DNA from: Candidatus Bathyarchaeota archaeon
Lineage (GTDB): Archaea > Thermoproteota > Bathyarchaeia > 40CM-2-53-6 > DTGE01
Length of the DNA stretch: 64,000 nt
Direction: 5' to 3'
NCBI GenBank assembly: GCA_018396725.1
Contig: JAGTRC010000002.1
Location: 1-64,000, forward strand
Under the pieces are notes generated by a model, which made no database searches, was not told where the DNA came from, and saw only the letters and a list, made by a program, of their open reading frames with translations. This document shows positions 8,784-16,701 of the stretch, one piece after another. The position numbers and the translations under genes were made by a program. Within the stretch, counting starts at the first letter, position 1, and the number at the start of each line of letters is the position of its first letter.

Positions 8784-9593
8784 TCCAGGCTTCGCGCCTC
8801 TTCCACTCCAGTATCTCGTTACGCCGAATCCCCCCGTGCGGTTCCCTCCGATGTTGGAGTATTCCGCGTACCTCGCCAGGGTCGCCGTCACCCTGCTCCA
8901 CCGATCCCTCTTCTTCATCTCGTATACAGCCCATCCCGTGAACCCCGTGGCCTTCTTCTCCCTCATGTATGCCATCCTCGTCTCCAATCGGTGCTGGCTG
9001 ACCCCCATGTTCCTGTGGAGCCACTCCTTATACTCTTCAAGCTCTTCCCCAGTGAACCTTTCATCGTCGGAGAAATGGTTCCATATCCTCAGAAGGTTTG
9101 GGAATATCCTCTCGTGGTCCGGGAAAAGATAATGGTACTCCGTGCCCGAGGCGGAGAGGTACGTGGGTGTCATAAAGTATAGCTTGAAGGATTCCCCGTG
9201 GTCCCCGCCGGACTCCCACAGCTCCCTGTAGCTCGTGGATCTGAGCCTCATGGAGGCCACGTGGAACGGCTCCTCGAATAACAGGATCTCGCCCCTACCC
9301 TGAAAGTACTTGAGGAGCTTCTCCATCAACCCGTCCTGGAGGAACCTGAAGCACACCCTGCATGGATACGCAGGGTCCATCAGGTATCCTTCTTTAAGCT
9401 TCTCCCTGGCCTTGAACCTTAATGGGGTGACCGAGTAGGGCTTAGGCTTATCCGCCTCGTGCATGGAGGCCGAGAGGCGGGGATCCACCGTCTTGAATAT
9501 GTGGAGGAGCAGGCCCCTGGAGACGTAGCCCGTATAGGAGGGCAGGGTCACGGGCCTCTCCCCGTAGAGCTCCAAGCCCACCTCGACGGGCAT
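8769..9593 (-). CDS. cas6: Cas6 crRNA-processing endoribonuclease
   Basis: 274 residues from ATG 9593. The glycine-rich loop near the C-terminus, GGNRTGGFGVTRY (about residues 248-260), is the hallmark of Cas6 RAMP nucleases, and the overall length fits. Cas6 cuts pre-crRNA within the repeat to make crRNA for type I and often type III complexes, so it may serve both effectors here. It is convergent with the type I operon and has its own promoter region at ~9.6-9.7 kb. The catalytic histidine cannot be fixed without an alignment. No repeat array to process is present in the window. Confidence 0.85.
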   Translation of the reverse strand: MPVEVGLELYGERPVTLPSYTGYVSRGLLLHIFKTVDPRLSASMHEADKPKPYSVTPLRFKAREKLKEGYLMDPAYPCRVCFRFLQDGLMEKLLKYFQGRGEILLFEEPFHVASMRLRSTSYRELWESGGDHGESFKLYFMTPTYLSASGTEYHYLFPDHERIFPNLLRIWNHFSDDERFTGEELEEYKEWLHRNMGVSQHRLETRMAYMREKKATGFTGWAVYEMKKRDRWSRVTATLARYAEYSNIGGNRTGGFGVTRYWSGRGAKPGLDST

Positions 9594-9802
9594 TAAACCA
9601 CCCCCATCTCGTCAAAACCGCATGTAACACTTCAGCTCGGCGGAGGGGAAAGTCAGCCCTCCCCTCAGACTACAGGTTAAATGTAGATGAGATTTAAGCC
9701 GGCTCAGCCTATAAGATTAACGGGCTTCCCCGCTGGAGGTCAATAGTTGAAATGGATTATCGATTGAACCCCACTCGCCGAGGGGAACTGCCAACGGCGT
9801 CT

Positions 9803-10210
9803 TCATCCGCTCCGTTGGAGCGTTTCCCTGAGGGCGTTTATGATCCATTCATCTCCTGCGAGCAGCTTACCGTATTTCACGGCTTCCATGATTATCCTCC
9901 TCTTCTCCTCGGCCATCTTTAGAAGTTCCATGGTGGTGTATACTCTGGGCTGGACCTCTATCGGCAGCGTCGGATCCATGAACTCCTTCATCCTATCCAT
10001 GGGGTTCTCAGGCGCCTCATCGAATACTATGAGGACGTCCGCATCCGAGAACGCTGTGTAGTCTCCTCTAGCCAGGGATCCTATCAGGATCACCGCCTTG
10101 ACGCCCCTAGCCACGGCCTTCTCAGCGTATTCCCTAACCCTCTCCAAGACCTCCTCATAGTTCAGCTTAAAGAACCTTACTTCTGCAGTATTCCGCGATC
10201 TCCTCCGCAT
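9803..10210 (-). CDS. MNT-type minimal nucleotidyltransferase (antitoxin)
   Basis: About 135 residues from ATG 10210. The nucleotidyltransferase signature GSLARGDYTAFSDADVLI gives the GS and DxD elements that bind nucleotide and metal. It overlaps the end of the HEPN gene upstream by 44 nt. In HEPN-MNT (HepT-MntA) pairs the MNT protein AMPylates a tyrosine of the HEPN RNase and so silences it. The true start is uncertain; several in-frame starts lie upstream, all within the HEPN gene. This pair has the order HEPN then MNT. Confidence 0.82.
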   Translation of the reverse strand: MRRRSRNTAEVRFFKLNYEEVLERVREYAEKAVARGVKAVILIGSLARGDYTAFSDADVLIVFDEAPENPMDRMKEFMDPTLPIEVQPRVYTTMELLKMAEEKRRIIMEAVKYGKLLAGDEWIINALRETLQRSG

Positions 10211-10556
10211 ATCTGACGGCCCTCCTCGCATCCTCCCTACTGTAATAATCGAGGGGCGCGCCTTCGGGGTGGAAGTTCGGATATCTCGTCGGGATGTAAT
10301 GCCTGTCAAGCTCCTTGGCCTTGTCTATCAGCTCCCCCGAGGGCTTATGCCCGCCTGGGAGGGCCTCCAGCATATGTGAGATCGAATAGCCCCAAACCTC
10401 GACGCCCAACCTTTGATATAGAGCCTTAACGACCTTTTCAGCGCCCTGCTGTGCGGCGAAGCAGGCCCACTCGTAATCGCCGAGCTCCAGGGACCTCTTA
10501 GCATGCTCCAAATCCTTTAAGCCCTGCCTCAACCAGTCCTCAGCTCTAGAAACCAC
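10167..10556 (-). CDS. HEPN-domain toxin
   Basis: 129 residues from GTG 10556, preceded by GGGGAG. The sequence AEDWLRQGLKDLEHAKRSLE, then WACFAAQQGAEKVVKALYQ, is a typical HEPN four-helix start. The C-terminal part has DRHYIPTRYPN, the same block as in the HEPN protein at 49.6-50.0 kb. HEPN proteins of this type are RNases with an RxxxxH-like site or are regulated by tyrosine AMPylation. A longer reading frame to 10691 exists, but the extra arginine-rich residues do not look like the family. It is paired with the MNT gene downstream. Confidence 0.8.
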   Translation of the reverse strand: MVSRAEDWLRQGLKDLEHAKRSLELGDYEWACFAAQQGAEKVVKALYQRLGVEVWGYSISHMLEALPGGHKPSGELIDKAKELDRHYIPTRYPNFHPEGAPLDYYSREDARRAVRYAEEIAEYCRSKVL

Positions 10557-11244
10557 GGCTCCCCGGCGCCCTCCCCGCCTCCCCTTCAGTAAAGTCCTGC
10601 GGCTCGCCGGATGTATGATCGGCAACTCCGCCTTAAAAGTTATCTCCTCACGTATCGGCCTCCCCCGCCGATAATGTTCCAGGCTCATCATCCCCGAGTA
10701 TTGGCGGAATCCCCAGGCTAAACCTCCTCCAAAGCCGTCCAGCTTCAGAAGCCCTCCTTACAGGAGGATGGAGCGGATCCACCGCCCTTGAGGCATCGCC
10801 GCCTTGGAGGCCCTCTCATATCCCTCCCCAGCCGGGTAACCCCAATCCCATGGTCCTCCAAGCCCGGCCTCCATGGGCCGACCCGCCCAAAAACCTTTTT
10901 AGCCTGACACCTCTAAATCCAATGGTGAACCATCCCTCAGCCGAGGTTGAGGGCTTTCCCGCGAGGTCCCCGATAAATTGTCCGACATGGCTGAGGAAGA
11001 AGGGATCGGATTTATCGCCGCCGGATTCAAAGATGAAAATCACAGGATTCCACCCCGGACACTTCACACCGTCCCGCACGATTCCAGTGCGGGAATCGTG
11101 GACGGCGAAGAACGAGAGGCGCGTATCAAGAACCCCGAGGGGAACCCAGCGTCTCCGCCTCAAACCCATCGGTAAACTCATCGCATGGCTTAAGCCTTGG
11201 ATGCGAGAAAGTGGTGGGGAGGCATCGGACAACTCATCGCCCCC
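10557..11244. other. Long non-coding stretch with interleaved inverted repeats
   Basis: No convincing gene is seen in this 688-nt stretch; the reading frames present are proline- and arginine-rich and look like chance. The only clear structure is at 11073-11100: CCCGCAC/GTGCGGG (11073-11079 with 11087-11093) overlaps CACGATTC/GAATCGTG (11077-11084 with 11093-11100), so the two hairpins exclude each other. A leader or decayed element is possible. Confidence 0.4.
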
Positions 11245-12303
11245 ATGAAATCCGTTGATACAAGCCCGGGGCCGGATGAGGGGATGGAGGCTGATGGGGG
11301 TCTGACCCTGATGGCTAAGGTCGAGGAGAACCGTCTCTCGGAGGTCCTGGCGGGGATCCTGCCCCCGCCTGAACGGGTCTTCACGCCACCCATGGATGAA
11401 AGCAACGCGATAGAGCAGAGGCACATCCTCATCTACGGCGGACCCGGCTCTGGGAAGACCAACGCCTTCCGCCACATGGCGGAGTGCCTGGCCCGCCTCT
11501 ACGGCAGCCGGTTCCTCCACGTCGCCTGCACCGAAGCCGACCTGGCGGGCCTCCTGGCCAGGATCAGCCCCAGCCACGTGGTCCAGCTGCTCTGCTGCGA
11601 GGACATGACCAGGGTCAGGCAGCCCGAGGATGCGATCCACGGCTACTTCACCATCCGCCACTTGATGGCCCGCCGTACGGGGGGCCGCCACGGCCTAATC
11701 GTAACCGCCTTCACCACTCATGACTTGTATGGGGTGCAGCCTAAGTCGCTTAGGACCAGCTGCGACCTCTTCCTCTTCCTGGAATCACCCGCGAACCCCC
11801 ACGATGAGAGGTTGGCCGTGGAGATGCTCGGCGCGGAGGTCTACGAGAAATTGAAGCAGGTGGAGCAGCTCCGCCTATCCCAGCCCGAATACAAGGGATG
11901 GGCCGCCTATTCGACGAAGTGGAGGAGGGGCATGGCCTACATCCCCAAGGCCGAATATCAGCTCCAGCCTCAACACCCGCCTCAACTCTTGGAGTCGGCG
12001 GTCGCCCTGGCCCAACGCATCCTAGGGAGGAGGATGGAGCGGATGGATGAGGAGGTCGGCGGCCTCCACGAGGAGGTCCTCCGGCTGCTCCGGGATGGCG
12101 TTACCCGGCTGCCCAGCATAAACTCCGAGCTTCGCATGTTCCACCCCGACGAGGTTGAGGCCGCATTGTTCGACCTGGAGAGGATGGGCTACGTGAAGCT
12201 GCGGGGGCCGAGGAACCGGGTCCTCATGCTCCTCTTCTCCGAATGGCTACTCACGAGGAAGGGCGCAGACTATTTGAAAGCCTTAGGAGGCTCCAAAACC
12301 TAG
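11245..12303 (+). CDS. P-loop ATPase with C-terminal winged helix, function unknown
   Basis: About 352 residues from ATG 11245. A Walker A motif, GGPGSGKTN, follows HILIYG, and a Walker B-like strand is less clear (LIVTAFTTHD region, or VVQLLCCED). The last ~90 residues look like a winged helix (EEVLRLLRDGVTRLPSINSE, then VEAALFDLERMGYVKLRGPRN). The ATPase core with a DNA-binding tail recalls archaeal virus or plasmid ATPases and ORC/Cdc6-like fold proteins, but no specific family is recognised. No good ribosome-binding site is seen; starts at TTG 11197, ATG 11284 or ATG 11311 are also possible. It stands alone after a long non-coding region and before decayed hicBA. Confidence 0.65.
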   Translation: MKSVDTSPGPDEGMEADGGLTLMAKVEENRLSEVLAGILPPPERVFTPPMDESNAIEQRHILIYGGPGSGKTNAFRHMAECLARLYGSRFLHVACTEADLAGLLARISPSHVVQLLCCEDMTRVRQPEDAIHGYFTIRHLMARRTGGRHGLIVTAFTTHDLYGVQPKSLRTSCDLFLFLESPANPHDERLAVEMLGAEVYEKLKQVEQLRLSQPEYKGWAAYSTKWRRGMAYIPKAEYQLQPQHPPQLLESAVALAQRILGRRMERMDEEVGGLHEEVLRLLRDGVTRLPSINSELRMFHPDEVEAALFDLERMGYVKLRGPRNRVLMLLFSEWLLTRKGADYLKALGGSKT

Positions 12304-12366
12304 GCATTCCCCTTTTCAGCTATCCGCAGGGAAAGCCTAGATACCCAAAAGGAGCTTGTTAAAGCT

Positions 12367-12539
12367 ATGAGCCTGTTAAATACACCGGGAAATTGGAGCC
12401 GCGGAGGAGGAAGCTTCGTAGCGAAGTGTTTAAAGCTGCCCATCGCCAGCCGGGGAGAGACCGGGAGGAAGACATAGCCAACATTAAGGAGGCCATAGAG
12501 GGCCATCTGGAAGCAGAGCTTTTAAAGGTAAAGTTATAG
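12367..12539 (+). pseudogene. Decayed hicB antitoxin
   Basis: Pieces of HicB can be read in shifting frames. VKYTGKLEP is encoded at 12375-12401. GGSFVAKCLKLPIASRGET follows in a second frame (12406 on). EEDIANIKEAIEGHLEAELL follows in a third frame, ending at TAG 12537-12539. Together these match the HicB pattern 'KY...EP..GGFVA.C.ELP...SQGET.EEAL.NI.EAIE..LE'. At least two frameshifts are needed, so no full antitoxin can be made. A hicA-like remnant follows at once, in the order found in many archaeal hicBA pairs. Confidence 0.7.
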
Positions 12540-12557
12540 GGGAGAGATTTGAAGTAA

Positions 12558-12660
12558 TTGTCGAAGCCCCATATTGTCGTGGCGTGACCTTGTTGAAGCC
12601 TTGATTAAAGCCAGCTTCAAAACTGTGAGACGGGAGGGAAAGCCTAGAACATGCTTCTAA
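12558..12660 (+). pseudogene. Decayed hicA toxin
   Basis: TTG 12558 starts SKPHIVV, and after a frameshift near 12581 the sequence continues as WRDLVEALIKASFKTVRREG to a stop at 12658-12660. This resembles the HicA start 'SKLPVVSGRELIKALEKAGFRVVRQ.GSH'. The part that carries the catalytic histidine (GSH) is replaced by KPRTCF, so the toxin is dead. HicA proteins are small mRNA interferases with a dsRBD-like fold. Confidence 0.6.
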
Positions 12661-12718
12661 GAGAAATATGTGGAAACCGAGATGCATAGAAGAGTATGCA
12701 AACATACTCAGCGTAACC

Positions 12719-13156
12719 CTACTGTGCGGGGTATCCCAGCCTGGTCAACATGTGTCTAGCTAGGCTTAAAGCTTTTTCAGCGGCCTTCACCACTTTTTCA
12801 GCAGTTTCCCGATCGTATATCGCGCTTGGAGTTAAACGTTGCTCAAGCATGCCGTAGCTAGTTCTTCCATGCTCCGGCGCGAGCTCGTGGGTGATCGCCG
12901 CCAGCTCCCGGGCCTCCTCCTGTAGAGATGGGGGTAAACGGCCGCATATTTCCAGGAGCTCATCCGACGGATCGTGGCTCCAGCTTGGGATCATGAAGTA
13001 AGCTATCACCGCCTTAGCGGCGTTCTCCGCTGCGAGCTGGGATGCCTGCACGACTCCGACCCAGTCATCCACCCTCATCCTCTTCAACGCGGCCTGGAAA
13101 TGCTCCCTAGCCAAGCTTAACCTGTAAGCCACCTCTTCCAAAGGATCTATCTCCAA
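12719..13156 (-). CDS. HEPN-domain toxin (second pair)
   Basis: About 145 residues from TTG 13156, which has a GGAGG site seven bases upstream inside the end of the MNT gene. It is helix-rich, with REHFQAALKRMRVDDWVGVV, then QASQLAAENAAKAVIAYFM, the HEPN core. Unlike the first pair, the order here is MNT then HEPN, and the HEPN sequence is from a different subfamily. It is likely the RNase toxin partner of the nucleotidyltransferase at 13159-13626. Confidence 0.75.
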   Translation of the reverse strand: MEIDPLEEVAYRLSLAREHFQAALKRMRVDDWVGVVQASQLAAENAAKAVIAYFMIPSWSHDPSDELLEICGRLPPSLQEEARELAAITHELAPEHGRTSYGMLEQRLTPSAIYDRETAEKVVKAAEKALSLARHMLTRLGYPAQ

Positions 13157-13158
13157 AG

Positions 13159-13626
13159 CTAAGCCTCCACGATGGCCCCCGGCCTGGGAAGAACCCAATA
13201 ATAGAACCTGCCCCTCCTAACCCTCTTTAAACCCGTTTCAGCTAGTTTTCGCCGCGCCTCGGAGACGAAAGAGCCAAGCTTGTCATACTTATCGTATAAT
13301 ACGATGGCGTCGAAAATTATGTTTAAAAACAATGGATTAACCTTCTTCAAGTTGATGAATCGAGCGTACTCTACATCTAAAACCGTTAAACCCTTATCCA
13401 CCTTAAAATAACGTGAAGCCAACTCATAAAACATAATGTACCTTTCCCGCAGCGGCAAATCGACATCCTCCCAGAGGATGAGAAGGTCTAAATCGCTGCG
13501 GCCGTCCGACTCCCCCCTGGCCGCGGAGCCGAACAGGATCAACCCCGCCACAAAGGGGTTTTCACGTCCCATCCTCATGGCGGATGAGGAGAGCAACTTA
13601 AGCAGTTCTACATCCTCAGCTTTCAA
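13159..13626 (-). CDS. MNT-type nucleotidyltransferase (second pair)
   Basis: 155 residues from TTG 13626. The signature LILFGSAARGESDGRSDLDLLILWED contains the GS and DLD elements of MNT nucleotidyltransferases. The C-terminal ~60 residues (VNPLFLNIIFDAIVLYDK, then a basic tail) resemble the MNT of the third pair at 49.2 kb. It is translationally linked to the HEPN gene (3 nt gap) and probably neutralises it by AMPylation, as is known for MntA-HepT. The ATG at 13629 region is out of frame, so TTG is the likely start. Confidence 0.8.
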   Translation of the reverse strand: MKAEDVELLKLLSSSAMRMGRENPFVAGLILFGSAARGESDGRSDLDLLILWEDVDLPLRERYIMFYELASRYFKVDKGLTVLDVEYARFINLKKVNPLFLNIIFDAIVLYDKYDKLGSFVSEARRKLAETGLKRVRRGRFYYWVLPRPGAIVEA

Positions 13627-13742
13627 ACATGTAGACCTCGTTAACAGTTTAATAAGAAACGATGATAAAGTTAACCCTTCACCTAGGAAGCCTCCAACAT
13701 GGAGGGAAACCCTACAAATTTAGGGGGGTATCCGAGGTCTCC

Positions 13743-14092
13743 GTGAAGCCGCTGAGACCATGCGTTTTAGGGGCTTACTACGATACAAACATGATTATAG
13801 CGGAGTTTGTCGGCGAGCTACAGCAAGGGTAACAGACGAGGAGAAGCGCAAAGTACAAATGCTGTTTAGTAAGTCATACGCTAGTGGTTTCTACGCGTTT
13901 GTTTCAGTTTTAAATTTAGCAGGCTTGGGTTACTCCGAGGGCAAGGCAACTCAAGTTCTTGAACTGGACGAATGGAAGAGGCGAGCTATAGCAGCAATTA
14001 GAGCCTACATACTGTTGCTTACGGGACATTTATTTAAGAGCGCCATAAGCCATCCACTTCCATTACCCCCCCTACGCTTAAGAGGCTTCTAG
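13743..14092 (+). pseudogene. Decayed PIN-domain toxin gene
   Basis: GTG 13743 opens a frame with VLGAYYDTNMIIAEFVGELQ, a PIN-domain first motif (DTN with an acidic residue), which stops at TAA 13830. A second frame then reads TDEEKRKVQMLF, FYAFVSVLNLAGLGY and LDEWKRRAIAAIRAYI down to 14092. The pieces read as one PIN protein with a frameshift near 13829. The later acidic active-site residues are not evident, so the gene is probably dead. The 3' end overlaps a cas4-like remnant on the other strand. Confidence 0.45.
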
Positions 14093-14255
14093 CGAATTCT
14101 ATGCAACAACATACGGGGATTAACCCTATTAAGGCGCTTACATCAAAATGCATAGGCCTCGGACAGTAAACATAATGCTTAACTTCGGTAACCGAGACCA
14201 AAGGTTCAGCAACATCTGAAATGGGCAAACCATGCCTTTTTCCAGCCTTGCTCAT
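14034..14255 (-). pseudogene. N-terminal fragment of a Cas4-like (DUF83) nuclease
   Basis: The minus strand encodes EPLVSVTEVKHYVYCPRPMHFDV, which matches the start of Cas4/DUF83 RecB-type nucleases ('SVTEV..YxYCPR..Y'), including the first cysteine of the Fe-S cluster. After ~40 residues the frame becomes unlike the family and ends at 14034; no RecB catalytic block or C-terminal cysteines are found nearby. It suggests that an adaptation gene once lay here, 4.5 kb from the present cas genes, among other decayed defence genes. Confidence 0.5.
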
Positions 14256-14257
14256 TC

Positions 14258-14277
14258 CTTACTTACTTACTTACTTA
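14258..14277. repeat. (CTTA)5 tetranucleotide repeat at the PIN stop codon
   Basis: Five perfect copies of CTTA at 14258-14277. On the minus strand this is a TAAG repeat that begins with the stop codon of the PIN gene (14271-14273). Length changes here would not alter the protein. Confidence 0.8.
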
Positions 14278-14795
14278 TTCTTTCCCAGCTTCTCTATGTT
14301 TTCCATAATTTTCGCGTAGGTTTCAACACTGCATCTCCACCCAGCGAAAACCATGTCTTTTATAGCTCGCTTCACATCTTCCTTTGCGACGAGTCCTTGG
14401 AAAAACGCTTTGAACGAGATGTATGGGGTTCCTGCGTAGGCTATCCCGTAGATTTTAGCTGTCTTTCTCGCAACCTCGTCGTCGATTATGGCTACTCCGT
14501 CACGCTCTTTCGCTATGGCTAAAACCTCAGCGTCAACTACATGAAGCCCCTTCGTCTGCAAAAGAGCCTCCAGAAAACTTGTATCTCCAGGTTTTACAAC
14601 TTTGAGAACATCCTTTTGAAATAACCCTTCTAAAACCATGGCATCTGCGATGACCTTGCGCTTGCCTTCATCCACAACCTCACGTTTAACACTTGGGGAA
14701 GTTAACTTCTCTCCCTTTAACTCTCCAAAAATTCTGCTCAGCCCAATCTTCGCTATATAAATTAACGGAGTTGAATTAAACACAAGCGGCTTCAT
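14271..14795 (-). CDS. PIN-domain toxin (DUF3368 type)
   Basis: 174 residues. MKPLVFNSTPLIYIAKIG carries the N-terminal motif (N, S/T, P) of DUF3368 PIN proteins, and VVDAEVLAIAKERDGVAIIDDEVARK supplies the central acidic residues (DAE, DD). PIN toxins are metal-dependent RNases. It starts 2 nt after the stop of the UPF0175 gene, its expected antitoxin, so the two form an operon. The gene ends in a run of TAAG repeats. It appears intact. Confidence 0.85.
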   Translation of the reverse strand: MKPLVFNSTPLIYIAKIGLSRIFGELKGEKLTSPSVKREVVDEGKRKVIADAMVLEGLFQKDVLKVVKPGDTSFLEALLQTKGLHVVDAEVLAIAKERDGVAIIDDEVARKTAKIYGIAYAGTPYISFKAFFQGLVAKEDVKRAIKDMVFAGWRCSVETYAKIMENIEKLGKNK

Positions 14796-14797
14796 CT

Positions 14798-15130
14798 CTA
14801 CTCCGCCGCAGACGCCTCCTTAAACTCCCTCTCAATCTCCTCAGGCGAATACCTAACCCATTCAACATTGCACTGCTTTACTAAATCAGCGAACTCCCAA
14901 AGAGGAAGCTTAGCCATTTCAGCAGCCTTAGCGAAGGTTACCTTCCCGTCACGCAGCATTTCTAAGGCTGTCTGCTTACGCCATTCGCTAATGCCCAACT
15001 CGAGGAGAGTTCTAACGGCCGTAGCCTTATCTAAACCCTCCCGCTCGATAACTTCTCGAATTTCCCTCTCAATTTCCTCAGGGATCCTTACGGCTAGGGG
15101 CTTAAGAGTCAACTCCGTCACCGTAAACAA
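14798..15130 (-). CDS. UPF0175 antitoxin
   Basis: 110 residues. LAVRIPEEIEREIREVIERE (ribbon-helix-helix-like N-terminus), then ALEMLRDGKVTFAKAAEMAKLPLWEFADLV, is the diagnostic UPF0175 helix pair. UPF0175 proteins are antitoxins coupled to DUF3368 PIN toxins, exactly as here with the PIN gene directly downstream. The upstream region 15131-15247 is short and would hold the promoter, where antitoxin and complex usually act as repressors. Confidence 0.85.
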   Translation of the reverse strand: MFTVTELTLKPLAVRIPEEIEREIREVIEREGLDKATAVRTLLELGISEWRKQTALEMLRDGKVTFAKAAEMAKLPLWEFADLVKQCNVEWVRYSPEEIEREFKEASAAE

Positions 15131-15247
15131 AAGATATCAGACGCATACATAAAAGTTGCGCCTTCAAAAATAAGCCGCCTCCCCTCGAAGCCGTTTTGAA
15201 ATGAGCCTGCTCGAGATCAGGGAGATCTACGTAAAGCGTTGGTCGGC

Positions 15248-16495
15248 TTATTCAAGGCCTTTAAAGCAGAACTTCCATAGTGGAACTAAATATATGGAGT
15301 CTACCCTGCCCTCAACATCTTTTGTTATGACATAGCCCCTTTCAGCATTATATTTCTTTATGAAGAACTCGATCCAGCGCAGGTCTTCCTTTTCGATTTT
15401 CCCCTTAAGCTTCACCTCTATTGGAGTTAGATCCCTCAGGAAATCAACTTCTTTCCCCCCATCCCGCCAGTAATGACTGGCATTCAACTCGAACAACACC
15501 AGGTTCTCTGCGAAACGCTCTTCGGGGACTCTGAAGGGCAGCGTCAAGCAGGGATGATAAGGGTAAATCCTCGCCAGTTTCCTTGAGGCTGCCCTGATCG
15601 AAGGCCTGTAATTCAATATTTTCCTGATTAATAGCGAAAATTCGAGGTAGAAAATGGCCTTGTACAACGTCAGCTTAGCCCGCTTCAACTCCTTTGCAAG
15701 CTCGTCTAGCCGTAAGTATTGCCCCGGATTTGTTAAGAATATGTTAACGAGCTTTTCGAGTAGAAGAATGTCCACCTCTTTGAACTCCTTTGGGATATCC
15801 TTCAGGAGGATCGGCTCGATGACGGAGCCTCTAATATAGTTGTTAATGAAGTTGACGTCCTGTTCATGGATTAGCTCTGGAAAAGTCCTTATCAAAAATT
15901 TAGTAAATTCCTTCTCTAAGAGATCCCTATGAAGCAGGAACCGCCTATCATCGATGCGTATTCCCTTTAGGCGTAAAAACTCTCCAAAGCTTAAGGGTTT
16001 CAACTCATAATAGATGGCCCTCCCCGCTAGGCTCCTCTTAGCCTCGGATAATATGTTGAGTGAAGCTGAGCCGGAGACCAAGATCTTTATGTTACGCAGA
16101 TTATCGTAGATCAGCTTTACATCGGCAACCCAGTCTCTAGCTTTTTGAGCCTCATCCAGAAACAGGTAGATCCTTTCCCTTTTATAGTCCACATCCGTTA
16201 ACCTCGAATATTCCTTCAATAATTCATCGATCCTCCTCTCCTGCAGCTCGGGTTCATCGAAGTTGCAGTAGATTACGTGGAGCGGGGAGATCCCACCCCT
16301 GATTAAGTCGTCTATAAGCTGGTAGAACATGGTCGATTTGCCAACCCTTCTTAGGCCTATAAGAACTTGGATCTGTCTCCTATACAAATCGTTTTTAATG
16401 GATGCGTATAGGTCTCTGTAAGTCGGAGGCACGAACTCCTTTCTAACAGCTTCTTCAATCCACCAATGATTCAGCTCTTCGAGGTTCATATACAT
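15248..16495 (-). CDS. ATPase of the DUF4143/archaeal AAA type (first copy)
   Basis: 415 residues from ATG 16495 (or ATG 16489). Walker A GLRRVGKST lies near residue 47, Walker B LFLDEAQK near 117, and the sensor region NIKILVSGSASLNIL follows. The C-terminal part has the DUF4143-type nuclease-like fold, with AENLVLFELN and EVDFLRDLTPIEVKLK (E-VDF...EVK), which resembles a restriction-like active site. Such proteins are common in archaea and their role is unknown; defence or toxin-antitoxin functions have been suggested. It is related in layout to the gene at 19.7 kb but not nearly identical. Two palindromes lie immediately upstream. Confidence 0.85.
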   Translation of the reverse strand: MYMNLEELNHWWIEEAVRKEFVPPTYRDLYASIKNDLYRRQIQVLIGLRRVGKSTMFYQLIDDLIRGGISPLHVIYCNFDEPELQERRIDELLKEYSRLTDVDYKRERIYLFLDEAQKARDWVADVKLIYDNLRNIKILVSGSASLNILSEAKRSLAGRAIYYELKPLSFGEFLRLKGIRIDDRRFLLHRDLLEKEFTKFLIRTFPELIHEQDVNFINNYIRGSVIEPILLKDIPKEFKEVDILLLEKLVNIFLTNPGQYLRLDELAKELKRAKLTLYKAIFYLEFSLLIRKILNYRPSIRAASRKLARIYPYHPCLTLPFRVPEERFAENLVLFELNASHYWRDGGKEVDFLRDLTPIEVKLKGKIEKEDLRWIEFFIKKYNAERGYVITKDVEGRVDSIYLVPLWKFCFKGLE

Positions 16496-16499
16496 CCAA

Positions 16500-16556
16500 T
16501 ATTCGTTTTCTAATGAAACGAATACTTAACTCTTTTGTTTCCAAAAAATACGAATA
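16500..16556 (-). promoter_or_regulatory. Tandem palindromes around the promoter of the first DUF4143 ATPase
   Basis: TATTCGTTT (16500-16508) and AAACGAATA (16516-16524) form a perfect 9-bp inverted repeat, ending 5 bp before ATG 16495. An imperfect second copy lies at 16532-16556 (TTTTGTTT, then ATACGAATA), offset by 32 bp. Between the copies the minus strand reads AGTTAAGTA, a TATA-like element. This resembles an autoregulatory operator pair flanking a promoter. Confidence 0.6.
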
Positions 16557-16701
16557 ACAAAGAGCCCCAACCGATCAGAGATCCCACCTAAGAAGACGAT
16601 GAGATCAAAATCGTAACAACGTTTATAGCATCAGATGCCCAAGAAAGCTTCTTAAAGGTATAAGGGATCGTCCAGGCTTTCCCAGCCATACATGTGCTTC
16701 C

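Noticed and set aside
10816-11691. Long minus-strand reading frame opposite the start of the P-loop ATPase
   Set aside because: It overlaps an ATPase with a clear Walker motif and its sequence is low-complexity with no family pattern.
13760-14092. Intact 110-residue protein
   Set aside because: The start of a PIN motif lies in another frame just upstream, so the frame is better read as part of a frameshifted PIN remnant.
14258-14277. CTTA repeats as the start of a CRISPR array
   Set aside because: Four-base units without spacers form a simple microsatellite.
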